Source: Aphrocallistes beatrix
Taxonomy: Eukaryota; Porifera; Hexactinellida; Sceptrulophora; Aphrocallistidae
Direction of reading: 5' to 3'
Length of the DNA: 64,000 nt
NCBI GenBank assembly: GCA_963281255.1
Contig: OY725491.1
Coordinates: 3,100,001 to 3,164,000, forward strand
The translations under genes were made by a program, and so were the position numbers. Shown here piece after piece: positions 35,937-45,300 of this stretch. Under the pieces are notes generated by a model. The model was not told where the DNA came from and ran no database searches. It saw only the letters and a program-made list of their open reading frames with translations. Position 1 is the first letter of the stretch. The number at the start of each line of letters is the position of its first letter.

Positions 35937-37503
35937 GAACTTGTAAAGCAGAAGCTCAATGTATTTACTTGTTTGGGAAACAATCAATGTACAATTAATC
36001 ATGAGAGGGAAAAGGTGTAATATCAACCGGACTGATGCAAAATGTTATAAAATGATATGAATTTCTATACATGGAGGTTAGAATCATGATAGCCTGAAGA
36101 AGATATACGCATACATGTAGAACACTTCACTTCATACAGCCATTAATAATGGAGTTCATACAAAGTCGCATTGGTAGAGACTCACCTAAGAGACTCCGCG
36201 ATTTTGACATTCCTTCTTCATTACACCCTTCTATAAATACTGTTGAAGATCTCAAATCTGTACTTCCAGATTTCGAAATAGAATCTTCATCAAGTGAGAG
36301 AAACAACATATCCAGTTGATGCTGGTTCATCATTGCTAATATTATCCCCATATCCAATGTAATCCAATATGTCTGGACTAAGAGAACAATTTTTTCAGAC
36401 ACTGATAACACGGATGATGCAATGAGGACGATATTAATATGAACTTTGAATTATCAAGTTTGGGCACTACAGCTGATCACATACCAGATGCCGTGGTGAA
36501 AGGAAATAATATTCATGAGTAATTAATAAAAGCAATCGTCAATTCTGCAAGTACACAGTAATGAAGTGAGGCGATGCTTTTGAAATACCAAATATAATTC
36601 CAAACCTGTGATTGTGTATCTCCTAGCATAGCTCAACACTCATCATTGATAGATTTCAGCTCCATTACATGCGTAGCAACTGGTCTGGGACTCGTGTAGA
36701 GGTTGTAGCTGTCGCGGGGTCCTTTCTCCTGCCACAGGTTATGCTGGTTCTCTTGCATCAGTTGGCCGCCACATTCAAGTTCCGGACTGATCTTCTTCTG
36801 GACATAGGAATATTTGCTCAGAGGAATGAGTGGAATGTGAATGCTAAAGTAATATGGCAGTCGAATTTAGCAAACCAAAGGAGCCGTTATATGTGTGAGA
36901 TGAACATGATGATAATTTTTAAAAACAATACAAAATAAAGCTGGAGCGTGACCTTCGTTACATAAAGCCATACTACTATGCACTGATTGACTCAACCATG
37001 GATTACTTAAAGTCTAATATTTTAATAACCCATTATTGTAAAATACAACTTGAATATTATAGTAGTCCTAGTATGATTGATTTAAAGAAATTATATTATG
37101 TCTTTTTATTCCATCTTCATTCAACATGCGTATAAACATATGTATTATGAGTTACAGGCAATTCGTTACATTACAATTCGTAACGTACATACTACGTACC
37201 AAGTACTATTCACCGATAAAAAACTTAGATTTGAGATTTGTGTGGTTTGCGGTTAATAATAAAGTTAAGAATTTAATGATTTCAATGATTGATCTGCTTA
37301 GATACGAAATGTAGATTTGGAATTGTCAATACAAGTAAATTAAATTGTAATGTCACGAATTGTATGTCATGAATTGTCTGTTCCCGAATTATGTATATTA
37401 GTATAGTTATATGAAAACTTTGGAAAACTGTCGATATCTTGTCTTGTATTAATATCTCTTATTATTAACGCGTCATACACAATTAGCTACAAGTAGTATT
37501 AGG
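35937..37503. other. Region upstream of the THAP gene, no firm gene
   Basis: A short plus-strand frame (36148-36318) starts MEFIQSRIGRDSPKRLRDFD and is rich in Ser/Asp. It is reminiscent of N-terminal exons of transposon genes but has no domain. Frames at 36669-36938 overlap on both strands and cannot be resolved. 36940-37503 is AT-rich. Confidence 0.3.
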
Positions 37504-38265
37504 ATGCCTAATAGATGTCCTGCACCTGGCTGTAGAAGCAATTATGATGGCGAACCTTACACACTAGTGTTCAGGCTACCAGTGGACAAGGATATCGTAC
37601 AGGAATGGTTACGATCACTGCTTAGGGAAGGTGTAGATGATCTAAAGAACATTTTTGTATGTGCTAAACACTTCCGTTCTGAGGATGTTATTACAGAAGT
37701 AGATATACCACAGCAAGATGGATCAATAACTACCAAGCGTCGTCCAATACTCCATGAAAACGCCTGTCCATGCTTCTTGCCTAACTGTCCCAGTTACCTC
37801 AGTTCGCAGCAGGTGTCAACTAAACCCAAACGTTTAGATCTAGGCGAAAAAGACTTTTGCCATTTCTCTACTGCTTTGCATCAAAGCCAGAAAGAATTTG
37901 ACCTGGAACAAGCAATTTTTGGCGTTAAATCTTTTTCGGATGTTAGAACAAAGTTAATACACTACGAGCTACCTTTTGATTGGTTAGTTTGGTCTCCAAA
38001 TGCAAATACAATCAATTTTATCCTACCATCAACTTCTGGAAACACTATTTCTATAAAGAGTTATATCAGCGTTGATGAATCTCTAGCTACTCTAGTTTTT
38101 TATCAAGGTTCACAGATACCACTCTCTATAAGCAAAATCAACGATATCAGACAACTTTCTACTCTTATAACTGAAGTTTCAGAGATCCTCAACTTAAAGT
38201 GTATACTTTTGTTTTATTATTTATGCTTATTTTCGCATTTTCGTTTATGTATGCATCAAAAATGA
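37504..38265 (+). CDS. THAP-domain protein, N-terminal exon
   Basis: The N-terminus is a C2CH THAP zinc finger: C5-x4-C10, then C53-x2-H56 (FVCAKHF), with EWLR and a downstream CPCFLPNCPSYLSS segment (about 87-100) where THAP proteins usually have the AVPTxF-type box. THAP domains bind DNA and occur in P-element-type transposases (THAP9-like) and in host regulators. The rest (LVWSPNANTINFILPSTSG, LSTLITEVSEIL) is not recognised; the last ~20 residues are hydrophobic and probably read into an intron. The frame is intact for ~250 codons, unusual here. Whether it is a P-type transposon exon or a host gene is unresolved. Confidence 0.75.
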   Translation: MPNRCPAPGCRSNYDGEPYTLVFRLPVDKDIVQEWLRSLLREGVDDLKNIFVCAKHFRSEDVITEVDIPQQDGSITTKRRPILHENACPCFLPNCPSYLSSQQVSTKPKRLDLGEKDFCHFSTALHQSQKEFDLEQAIFGVKSFSDVRTKLIHYELPFDWLVWSPNANTINFILPSTSGNTISIKSYISVDESLATLVFYQGSQIPLSISKINDIRQLSTLITEVSEILNLKCILLFYYLCLFSHFRLCMHQK

Positions 38266-38440
38266 ATTGATGATGATGTTGTTTCAATGTCTAAAAATAG
38301 TTGAGAAAGTTATAGAAATACATAGTTCAGACTTAAAGTAATCCATGGTTCGGAATAGTAGTATGGCCTTATATAACGAAGGTCACGGCTGGAGATATTT
38401 TGTTAGAGCTGAATCAGTCATTTTTGAGTGTTTATTGAAA

Positions 38441-38949
38441 CAAGTGCGCTTCGCTTGCTTCCGCTGCGCGGCTGGTGGACACAAAGTGTCCGCCGGAGGC
38501 GCCCTGCGGGCGCCTGTGGTCACCATTGATTGATGATATGGGGATAAGATCTCTAAATACGTAACTTCTAAAATTATAATCGATATCGCACGTAAAAGGA
38601 TGGAATAAGTCAATTTTAAAAATTTTGATGTGTAATGATGACGTCATCACAGTGATGAGTCATCATTTTTTGGTGATAATTGCATCATATGTGAGGTATG
38701 TTAGCATACAGATTCTATTAAAATTTCATTACCTTCTATCCCCCATAATGGCTGAGTTATGCTCAAATAACTGTATTGCTTAACTTTTAAAAATGTGACA
38801 ATGACGTCATAATTCCATGATGAGTAGACATTTTGGTCTGAACTCTGAACTTCCTGGAGCCATGGTCAAAAGACTCCCACATGCCAAAAATCAGCTTTCT
38901 ATGCCTGGCAGTTTCTTCAATCAATTCGTTACAGAGATATATATATATA
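38441..38949 (-). mobile_element. Helitron-like copy, 5' end replaced by the next copy
   Basis: Starts CAAGTGCGCTTCGCTTGC after A. The core is complete through CAATTCGTTACAG and the TA run, where another copy begins at 38950. Its own TCCTTA end is not present. Confidence 0.75.
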
Positions 38950-39158
38950 CAAGCGCGCTTCGCTTGCTTGCGCTTCGCGGGTGGTGGACAATTTGTGCCG
39001 CCGGAGGCTCCCTTCGGTCGCCTGGGGTCACATTGGTTAATTATAAGGGAAATAGCATCTCTAAATATGTATGTCCGACTGTGATAATCGATATCACTCG
39101 AAAAATCACCAAATTTGTCAATTATAAAAATTTTGATGTGTAATGATGACGTCATAAC

Positions 39159-39878
39159 CAAGGTTGTGTCAAACTCAATGATTTGAATTATTTTTTTGTA
39201 ATATTGCATCAGATCATTTACATAAAACACACCAGATCAATCAATTCAATCATTTGCGCTTAATCAAATCGTTCAGCTCATTCATTTTAATCATTCAATT
39301 AAATTCAAATCAATCAATTCAACTCAATTCAAATCAAATCAAATCAATTCAATTCAATTCAATTCAGATCATTTAATTCAATTCAGATACCGTAGATAAT
39401 TTTTAGCCCCATTTAGCATTTAACCCCTGAAGAAAAATAAATGTTTCACAATACTACATATGCAAGAGAGCTTTCGATAAATATAACCGCACGAGTGAAC
39501 CAAGAAATTTAGAACCCTCTTTTTGGAGGGGGATGGTTCGAAGGCCGGTAACTATTCGAGTATATACGGTGATTACGGTCATTCAAATAAAAATCAATTC
39601 AGATAACTCGAATCAATTATAATCAGTTCAAATCAATTCAACTCAATTCAAATCAAATCAAATCAATTCAATTCAAATCAATTCAACTCAATTCAATTCA
39701 ATTCAATTCAATTCAATTCAATTCAATTCAATGAAAATTCAGATCATTCAGATCATTTTATTTTATTCAATGACAACATTCAGATCAATCAACTCAATCA
39801 TTTCTTATTAACCAACTCAATCAAATCAAATCAAAAAATGAAGTTTTTTTCAAATCAAATTGATTTGACTCAACCTTG
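39159..39878. mobile_element. hAT-type MITE with ATTCA satellite interior
   Basis: Ends CAAGGTTGTGTCAAA and TTTGACTCAACCTTG are inverted repeats. GTCATAAC is duplicated exactly on both sides (39151-39158 and 39879-39886), the 8-bp duplication expected of hAT. The interior is largely (AATTC)n / AAATC-type tandem repeat. No protein. Confidence 0.88.
39390..39569. mobile_element. Small MITE with CCGTA termini
   Basis: CCGTAGATAATTTTTAGC at one end and ACTATTCGAGTATATACGG at the other, embedded in the satellite interior of the hAT-type MITE. It resembles the element at 7332-7670 by terminus only. Confidence 0.5.
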
Positions 39879-40225
39879 GTCATAACAAAGTGAAGAGTCA
39901 CCGTTTTTTGATGATAGTTGCAACATATGTGAGATATGTTAGTATACAGATTCTATTAAAATTTCAGGCTTCTATCTCCTATAATAGCTGAGTTATGCCC
40001 GAATAACTGTATTGCTTAACTTTTAAAAATGTGACAATGACATCATAATTCCAAGATGAGTCGACATTTTGCTCTGAACTTAGTGGAGCCATAGCCAAAA
40101 GACTCCCACATGCCAAAAATCAGCTTTCTGTGCCAGGCAGTTTCTTCAATCAATTCGTTACAGAGATAGATATATATAAATAAATAAATATACATTAATC
40201 GAGTTTTAATAGTAAGGATATATAT

Positions 40226-41018
40226 GTTACAGGGTATCTGTAAAATCAGGGTAATTGTAATTACCCTGATTTTTTGAGGGTAATTGTGATTACCCTGGTT
40301 CAATCAGGGTAATTGTAATAACCCTGACTTTTTCAGGGTAATTGGAATTACAGTATAACCTCCATAAGTGGGGGAGCATGGGACGGGATAAAACTGGTTT
40401 ATCCCCCATTCCCCGGTTAAAATTCAATTATAATTTTCTAGATGAGAACATCTAACAGCCTATTTGAAACTTGTAGAATTTCAGAAAATACATAGTACAT
40501 AGTACATATAACACACCCATTAATGTACCAGTTGAGTTTTATAAGTTACACAATTACATTTAGAAAACTCTACTTCCTAATATGGTACTTTGGTGGTATA
40601 ATTGTTAACTTATAGTATGGAAGGGGGCGAATTCAGGGGCGGAAAGTCAGGGTGGGCAATGTTACCTGAAACAATGCAACTGTCAATTGAGGAATCCTAT
40701 TAATTGTACAATTGCTCTTAGGTGAGCTAAATTGTGTTTCCCGTACTTGTGTATTACAGGCTGAGCAAATCTAGATGGACATGTGAAAATGGCCCAAGTT
40801 GCGCCTATGCAAATGATCCACTATACAATGAGTGGTCACTATAATTAACCTAAAAAAACAAAGTAATTACAATTACCCTGAAAAAAGTCAGGGTAATTAC
40901 AAATACCCTGAAAAAGTCAGGGTAATTACAATTACCCTGATTGAACCAGGGTAATTACAATTACCCTAAAAAAATCAGGGTAATTACAATTACCTTGATT
41001 TTACAGATACCCTGTAAC
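40226..41018. mobile_element. TIR element made of TAATTACCCTGA palindromes
   Basis: The ends GTTACAGGGTATCTGTAAAA and its complement are followed by four or five copies on each side of the self-complementary unit CAGGGTAATTGTAATTACCC. The TIRs span more than 100 bp each; the ~500-bp middle shows no gene. It lies in TA-rich sequence between two Helitron-like copies. Confidence 0.8.
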
Positions 41019-41030
41019 ATATATATATAT

Positions 41031-41526
41031 CTGTAACGAATTGATTGAAGAAACAGCTGGTCGTAGAAGGCTAATTTTTTCCATGTGGGAGTATTTTGGC
41101 TTTGGCTCCAGTAAGTTCTGAGTTCAGAGCAAAATGCCTGCACATCATAGAATTATGACGTCATTGTCGCATTTTTAAAAGTAAAGCAATACAGTTATCC
41201 GTACATAACTCAGCCATTATAGGAGATAGAAGGCTGAAATTTTAATAGAATCTGTATACCAACATGTCTCACATATGATACAACTATCATTAAAAAATGA
41301 TGACTCATCACTTTGTTATGACGTCATCATTACTCATCAAAAATTTTAATAATTGATAAATTAGGTGATTTTTCTTGCGATATAGATTATAACAGTTGAA
41401 CAGTCGTATTTAGAGATGTTATCTCCCTTATAATTAACCAATGGTGACCCCAGGCGACCGAAGTGAGCCTCCGGCGGACACAAATTGTCCGCCAGCCGCG
41501 CAGCGCAAGCAAGCGAAGCGCGCTTG
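41031..41526 (+). mobile_element. Helitron-like copy lacking the 5' end
   Basis: From CTGTAACGAATTGATTGAAG to the terminal AAGCGAAGCGCGCTTG. The flank after it is C rather than the usual T. The 5' end and microsatellite were replaced by the TIR element at 40226-41018. Confidence 0.75.
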
Positions 41527-42180
41527 CATATATTTATATGTTAGAACAAATTTGCGAAATCAACAATTATGCATATTTGTCGACAATTATGCACAATTGT
41601 TCATTTTACGACAATTATGCATAATTGTTGTGAAATGAACAGTTTTACATAATTGTTAAAAATGTAAGCAACAATTATGCATAATTGTTTTGAAATGAAC
41701 AGTTTCACATAATTGTTAAAAATGTAAGCAACAATTATGCATAATTGTTTTGAAATGAACAGTTTCACATAATTGTTAAAAATGTAAGCAACAATTATGC
41801 ATAATTGTTGTGAAATGAACAGTTTTACATAATTGCTAAAAATGGAAGCAACAATTATGCATAATTATTAATGGTGCTACTGAGTTCCAAAGAACAACCA
41901 ATTTATTGAACAAAAAAATAATTGGTAGTACAGTCCACTCCCCGAAAACCGGGGCACCTCGGGACCAGAGCTCAGCCTTCAGCCATTGTATAGTATATAC
42001 GTATATGTACACACTGCACACTACACAGTCAGTCTGTCACATAGATAACTATAATAGATAACTATAATGTCTATCAATTCCACCTACAAAATAAAGAGAT
42101 TTTATGAACACAAAAATATAATTATTTATTTACATTATACATGTAGTATTTTTATATGCTACTATTATTATTAAACTTTT

Positions 42181-42681
42181 TTATGTGGATTTAAAACATG
42201 CCTGACACCGAGAATTAATCGAGTTTGATATAATTGGCTTGACCATTAGTGATTTTCGGACACTGCTCTTATTCAATTGGCACGTCTCACACATATTCCG
42301 GTACAACTCTATCTGTTCCAGCGTCACATTGGCATATTTTTCACAAGTTGCTTTATGCGTAATGCGTGGTCCTCCATGCCCTTTAACGAGATGAGTTGAA
42401 TGGATCACATTGAAGAGCTCATCAGCACAGATGAATCGCAGATCAGTGCCCTTTTTTGCCAGTTTGCTTACTGTAGTGTCGTCGACGCCAAACTTCACAA
42501 TTTCGTATTTCTTCATCAGTCGATAGTCCTTTGCATTCTTCTTTACATCCGTCTCCTTCTCAAGCTGTTGCAATCGATTCAGGATCTGATCGTATCTCGA
42601 CAGCACAGCAGAAGTATTTATTCCTTTTGATATTCCAAACTCACCTACTTTATCATCAAACATTCTCCGCATCGCTTCCAT
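42181..42681 (-). pseudogene. KRBA2-like integrase fragment (zinc-binding part only)
   Basis: 166 residues, open throughout. The centre and end match the family found in KRBA2 and related integrase-type transposons: RFICADELFNVIHSTHLVKG, HGGPRITHKATCEKYANV, MCETCQLNKSS, then VKPIISNSINSRCQ. His and Cys residues (H-x2-H, H-x-x-x..., C-x2-C in MCETC) fit an H2C2 integrase zinc-binding domain. In full-length relatives the DDE integrase core follows directly after the NSRxQ segment; here the sequence ends six residues later, so the catalytic domain is absent. The fragment lies wholly inside a TIR element, consistent with capture. Confidence 0.72.
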
Positions 42682-42833
42682 TTTACGAAATTAGTCAATT
42701 GGTAGTCGGCAGTAACTAGAGCAGAGCTAATAGTGAAATGTTTGACCAAGCTTATAAAATATACTGTAATCTAATAGCTAATGACTAACAAGGAAGACAA
42801 CGCCCGCCTTTCATTCTCCTAGCACAGTAGGCA

Positions 42834-42944
42834 TGTGATGAAACTGACTTCTGCTCAGAATCAAGCAAGGTTGAGTTTAATAAATTCTAATTTGAGATCA
42901 ACTACAATCTTGCTTGATTCTGAGCAGAAGTCAGTTTCATCACA
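42834..42944. repeat. Perfect 34-bp inverted repeat (hairpin)
   Basis: Arms 42834-42867 and 42911-42944 (TGTGATGAAACTGACTTC...) are exact complements separated by 43 bp. It may be a tiny foldback element. No gene overlaps it. Confidence 0.85.
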
Positions 42945-43235
42945 CAAACAACAATCTAAAATAATCCTAAAGGAATAAATACTAGCTACTAATGCCTAAT
43001 ACCAGATATGAATACTGACACTACAAGTGTATCTACGCTGTAGGTCTTTACTAACATTAAGGTAGCTACAGATAGCTGACAGGCAGAATGCGCGAGTCAG
43101 GATGACAATTATGCATAATTGTTGCTTACATTTTAAACAATTGTAAAACTGTTCATTTCAAAACAATTATGCATAATTGTTACATTAGATGAACAATTAT
43201 GCATAATTGTTGATTTCGCAAATTTGTTCTAACAT

Positions 43236-43626
43236 ATATATATATATATATATATATATTAATCGAGTTTTAATAGCAAGGATATCGCACGAAAAATCAC
43301 CAAATTTGTCAATTTTAAAAATTTTGCTGAGTAATGATGACGTCATAAAAAAGTGATGTGTCATTATTTTTTGATGATAGGTGCATCATATGTGAGGTAT
43401 GTTAGTATACAGATTCTATCAAAATTTCAGCCCTCTATCTCCTATAATGGCTGAGTTATGCTCGAATAACTGTATTGCTTAACTTTTTAAAATGTGACAA
43501 TGACATCATAATTCCAAGATAAGTCGACATTTTGCTCTGAACTTAGTGGAGCCATAGCCAAAAGACTCCCACATGCCAAAAATGAGCTTTCTGAGTCCGT
43601 CAGTTTCTTCAATCAATTCGTTACAG

Positions 43627-43661
<35 letters not shown>

Positions 43662-43711
43662 TAGATATATATATACGTATATATACATTAATCGAGTTTT
43701 AATAGTAAGGA
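43236..43711 (-). mobile_element. Two Helitron-like 5' portions in tandem
   Basis: A first 5' end (ATTAATCGAG ... AGCAAGGA) ends at 43282 and directly abuts TATCGCACG, a site inside a second copy (43283-43711) that keeps the core, microsatellite and 5' end but lacks its 3' half. The junction has the usual ...GGA|T form, so one copy likely inserted in the other. Confidence 0.65.
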
Positions 43712-43721
43712 TATATATATA

Positions 43722-43857
43722 TATTCGTATCTAATAGGCCACTCAACTTAATTCATGCGTTCCCATAATAAATTTTCTGAGGACGGGATTATACCCAGAA
43801 AGCCTCTAATGTATTGTGCTCATAACTATTACTACTATATTTGATCTATCAACTACT
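43722..43857 (+). repeat. Left LTR-like repeat of the Penelope-like element
   Basis: Begins TATTCGTATCTAATAGGCC and ends TATCAACTACT; identical over 136 bp to 47405-47540. Confidence 0.9.
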
Positions 43858-43886
43858 TATATATTTCTTCGCCATCAAGCACAGCT

Positions 43887-45137
43887 ATGGCTGAAAATGA
43901 CACTCTTATGGACGATGTGTCAGACACTCCGATCGACTCGTACGATACGGAGCCACACCCCTCAAAGTATCTCTCTGTCTCACGCCTAATAAGCGAAGAT
44001 ACGCGACTCCATGCAGCTCTCTCAAGTCATCTCACAGGTGATACCCCTCTTTCATTATTACAATACTGCCTAAGTAATGTAAGTACGGACGAGTTCTACA
44101 GCTCGTCACCCATTGCCTCCCCAACACTCTCCGATGTGTCTCAAGCCGATGCTAAACGTTTAGCCCCCAGTGATATGCTCGCCCTAACTACTCTTTCCAA
44201 TAATGTTCTCAAATCAATCCCCCATTCAGTCCTTAATTTCTATACGGACCTACTCGCTGCCTACTTGCTCGCAGACACCCAAGACGGTGTCCCCGCTAAA
44301 TTTGCCTACACTGCTACTTCCGGAAAGTACGGTGCACAAGTAATAGCTTACGGTCTCGATCCTCTGTTGGACAGTGCTTCAACTAACCCGAGGACCCCTC
44401 TACTCTCTCACCCTCAATTTGACCTTGAGTCCTTTCACGCATTACTAATCCTCACTCGAACGCAAAAGCATGTTCTTTATTGTAATATGCTACTACGAGC
44501 ACTCATTCCGAAACTGCTCGCTCACGATGTCTTTGTTGACCACCAGCAAAAGGCACCCAAATCACTCACGTATGCTGCGGCAACCTCGAAACGTGAACCT
44601 GTTCGCGCCAAACCCAAACGCAACCCTCGTCAGCAGGCCATTCAACCTACCCCTCTCCCATGTGCACGCTGTTTAGCCACGGCCACGATCCTTACCACAA
44701 CTTCACGCAAATACACTCATCAATTAACGGTTAAAACCCGAGGCGTCACTTTTGAAGAGTACCAAAAATCCCTCCCTGGCCCCCTGCGCAAAGAGTTCAA
44801 AGGTATATTTGATGCCCTAACCCAGAACACGCCCAATCATAGTGAAAGACAGGCTTGCCCCTGTTCCAATGCCTCGGATCGCCGAGACCTGTTCGCTACC
44901 TCCTCAAACGCCCGCCCAACCCTCACCCAACGAGAAAACATGCAGAAAGCCATGATGGTAGCATGTAAAGCCAATGGTATATGCCTGGAATGTGGACGCT
45001 CAAGAACCTCAAATTCCGCTATCAATCACCTCCACTGCAACCCTGGCCCAAAGCTTGTCCCCCCCGCAGAACTGAAGCTTGTTTCACAGGAACCTGTTCC
45101 CACCAAGTGCTTACGGCACCCTCCCTCTGGAGAGTAA
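43887..45137 (+). CDS. Penelope-like element ORF1 product, function unknown
   Basis: An intact 416-codon frame from MAENDTLMDD, 29 bp after the left repeat. The N-terminus is acidic, the middle (about residues 230-250) is basic (KREPVRAKPKRNPRQQ), and the C-terminal third holds Cys/His pairs (PCARCLA; ICLECGRS...NHLHC) that could bind metal or nucleic acid. Some Penelope-like elements have an upstream frame, usually of unknown role. No catalytic motif is seen. The start is the first Met after the repeat; codon use is C-rich throughout, consistent with the downstream RT. Confidence 0.7.
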   Translation: MAENDTLMDDVSDTPIDSYDTEPHPSKYLSVSRLISEDTRLHAALSSHLTGDTPLSLLQYCLSNVSTDEFYSSSPIASPTLSDVSQADAKRLAPSDMLALTTLSNNVLKSIPHSVLNFYTDLLAAYLLADTQDGVPAKFAYTATSGKYGAQVIAYGLDPLLDSASTNPRTPLLSHPQFDLESFHALLILTRTQKHVLYCNMLLRALIPKLLAHDVFVDHQQKAPKSLTYAAATSKREPVRAKPKRNPRQQAIQPTPLPCARCLATATILTTTSRKYTHQLTVKTRGVTFEEYQKSLPGPLRKEFKGIFDALTQNTPNHSERQACPCSNASDRRDLFATSSNARPTLTQRENMQKAMMVACKANGICLECGRSRTSNSAINHLHCNPGPKLVPPAELKLVSQEPVPTKCLRHPPSGE

Positions 45138-45300
45138 AGGGTACATTCACAATCACTCCAAGACCTGATAACGTCGCTAACTCCGTGCTCCCAAATTTTC
45201 ACTAAGGGAGGGGGGACTTGACCTGGTCCCTCCCTCCCTTACTCTGATCGCATATGAATCCCATTTTTGCTCTCTTTGTCAACATCTCCCAACCCCTCAT

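Larger units (their letters stand above)
38950..40218 (-). mobile_element. Helitron-like copy carrying a hAT-type MITE
   Basis: Both termini are present: CAAGCGCGCTTCGCTTGC after A at 38950 and ...TTTAATAGTAAGGA before T at 40218. The body is split at GTCATAAC by the MITE at 39159-39878; removing that restores the usual core TGACGTCATAACAAAGTGA. Confidence 0.8.
41538..43235. mobile_element. TIR element of the ATTATGCATAATTGT family carrying a captured coding fragment
   Basis: Inverted ends ATGTTAGAACAAATTTGCG match those of 14126-15066. The left array has an exact 60-bp period (about 41640-41870), each unit holding AACAATTATGCATAATTGTT; a shorter array is at 43102-43215. The middle contains a minus-strand integrase-type fragment (42181-42681) and a perfect hairpin (42834-42944), which the other copy lacks. 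Confidence 0.75.

Noticed and set aside
38787-39230. 147-codon minus-strand frame
   Set aside because: It crosses two Helitron-like copies and a TA tract and is a shadow of the repeat core, which gives similar frames at many copies.
44981-45205. Separate gene overlapping ORF1 of the Penelope-like element
   Set aside because: It is an out-of-frame shadow of ORF1 in C-rich DNA without motifs.
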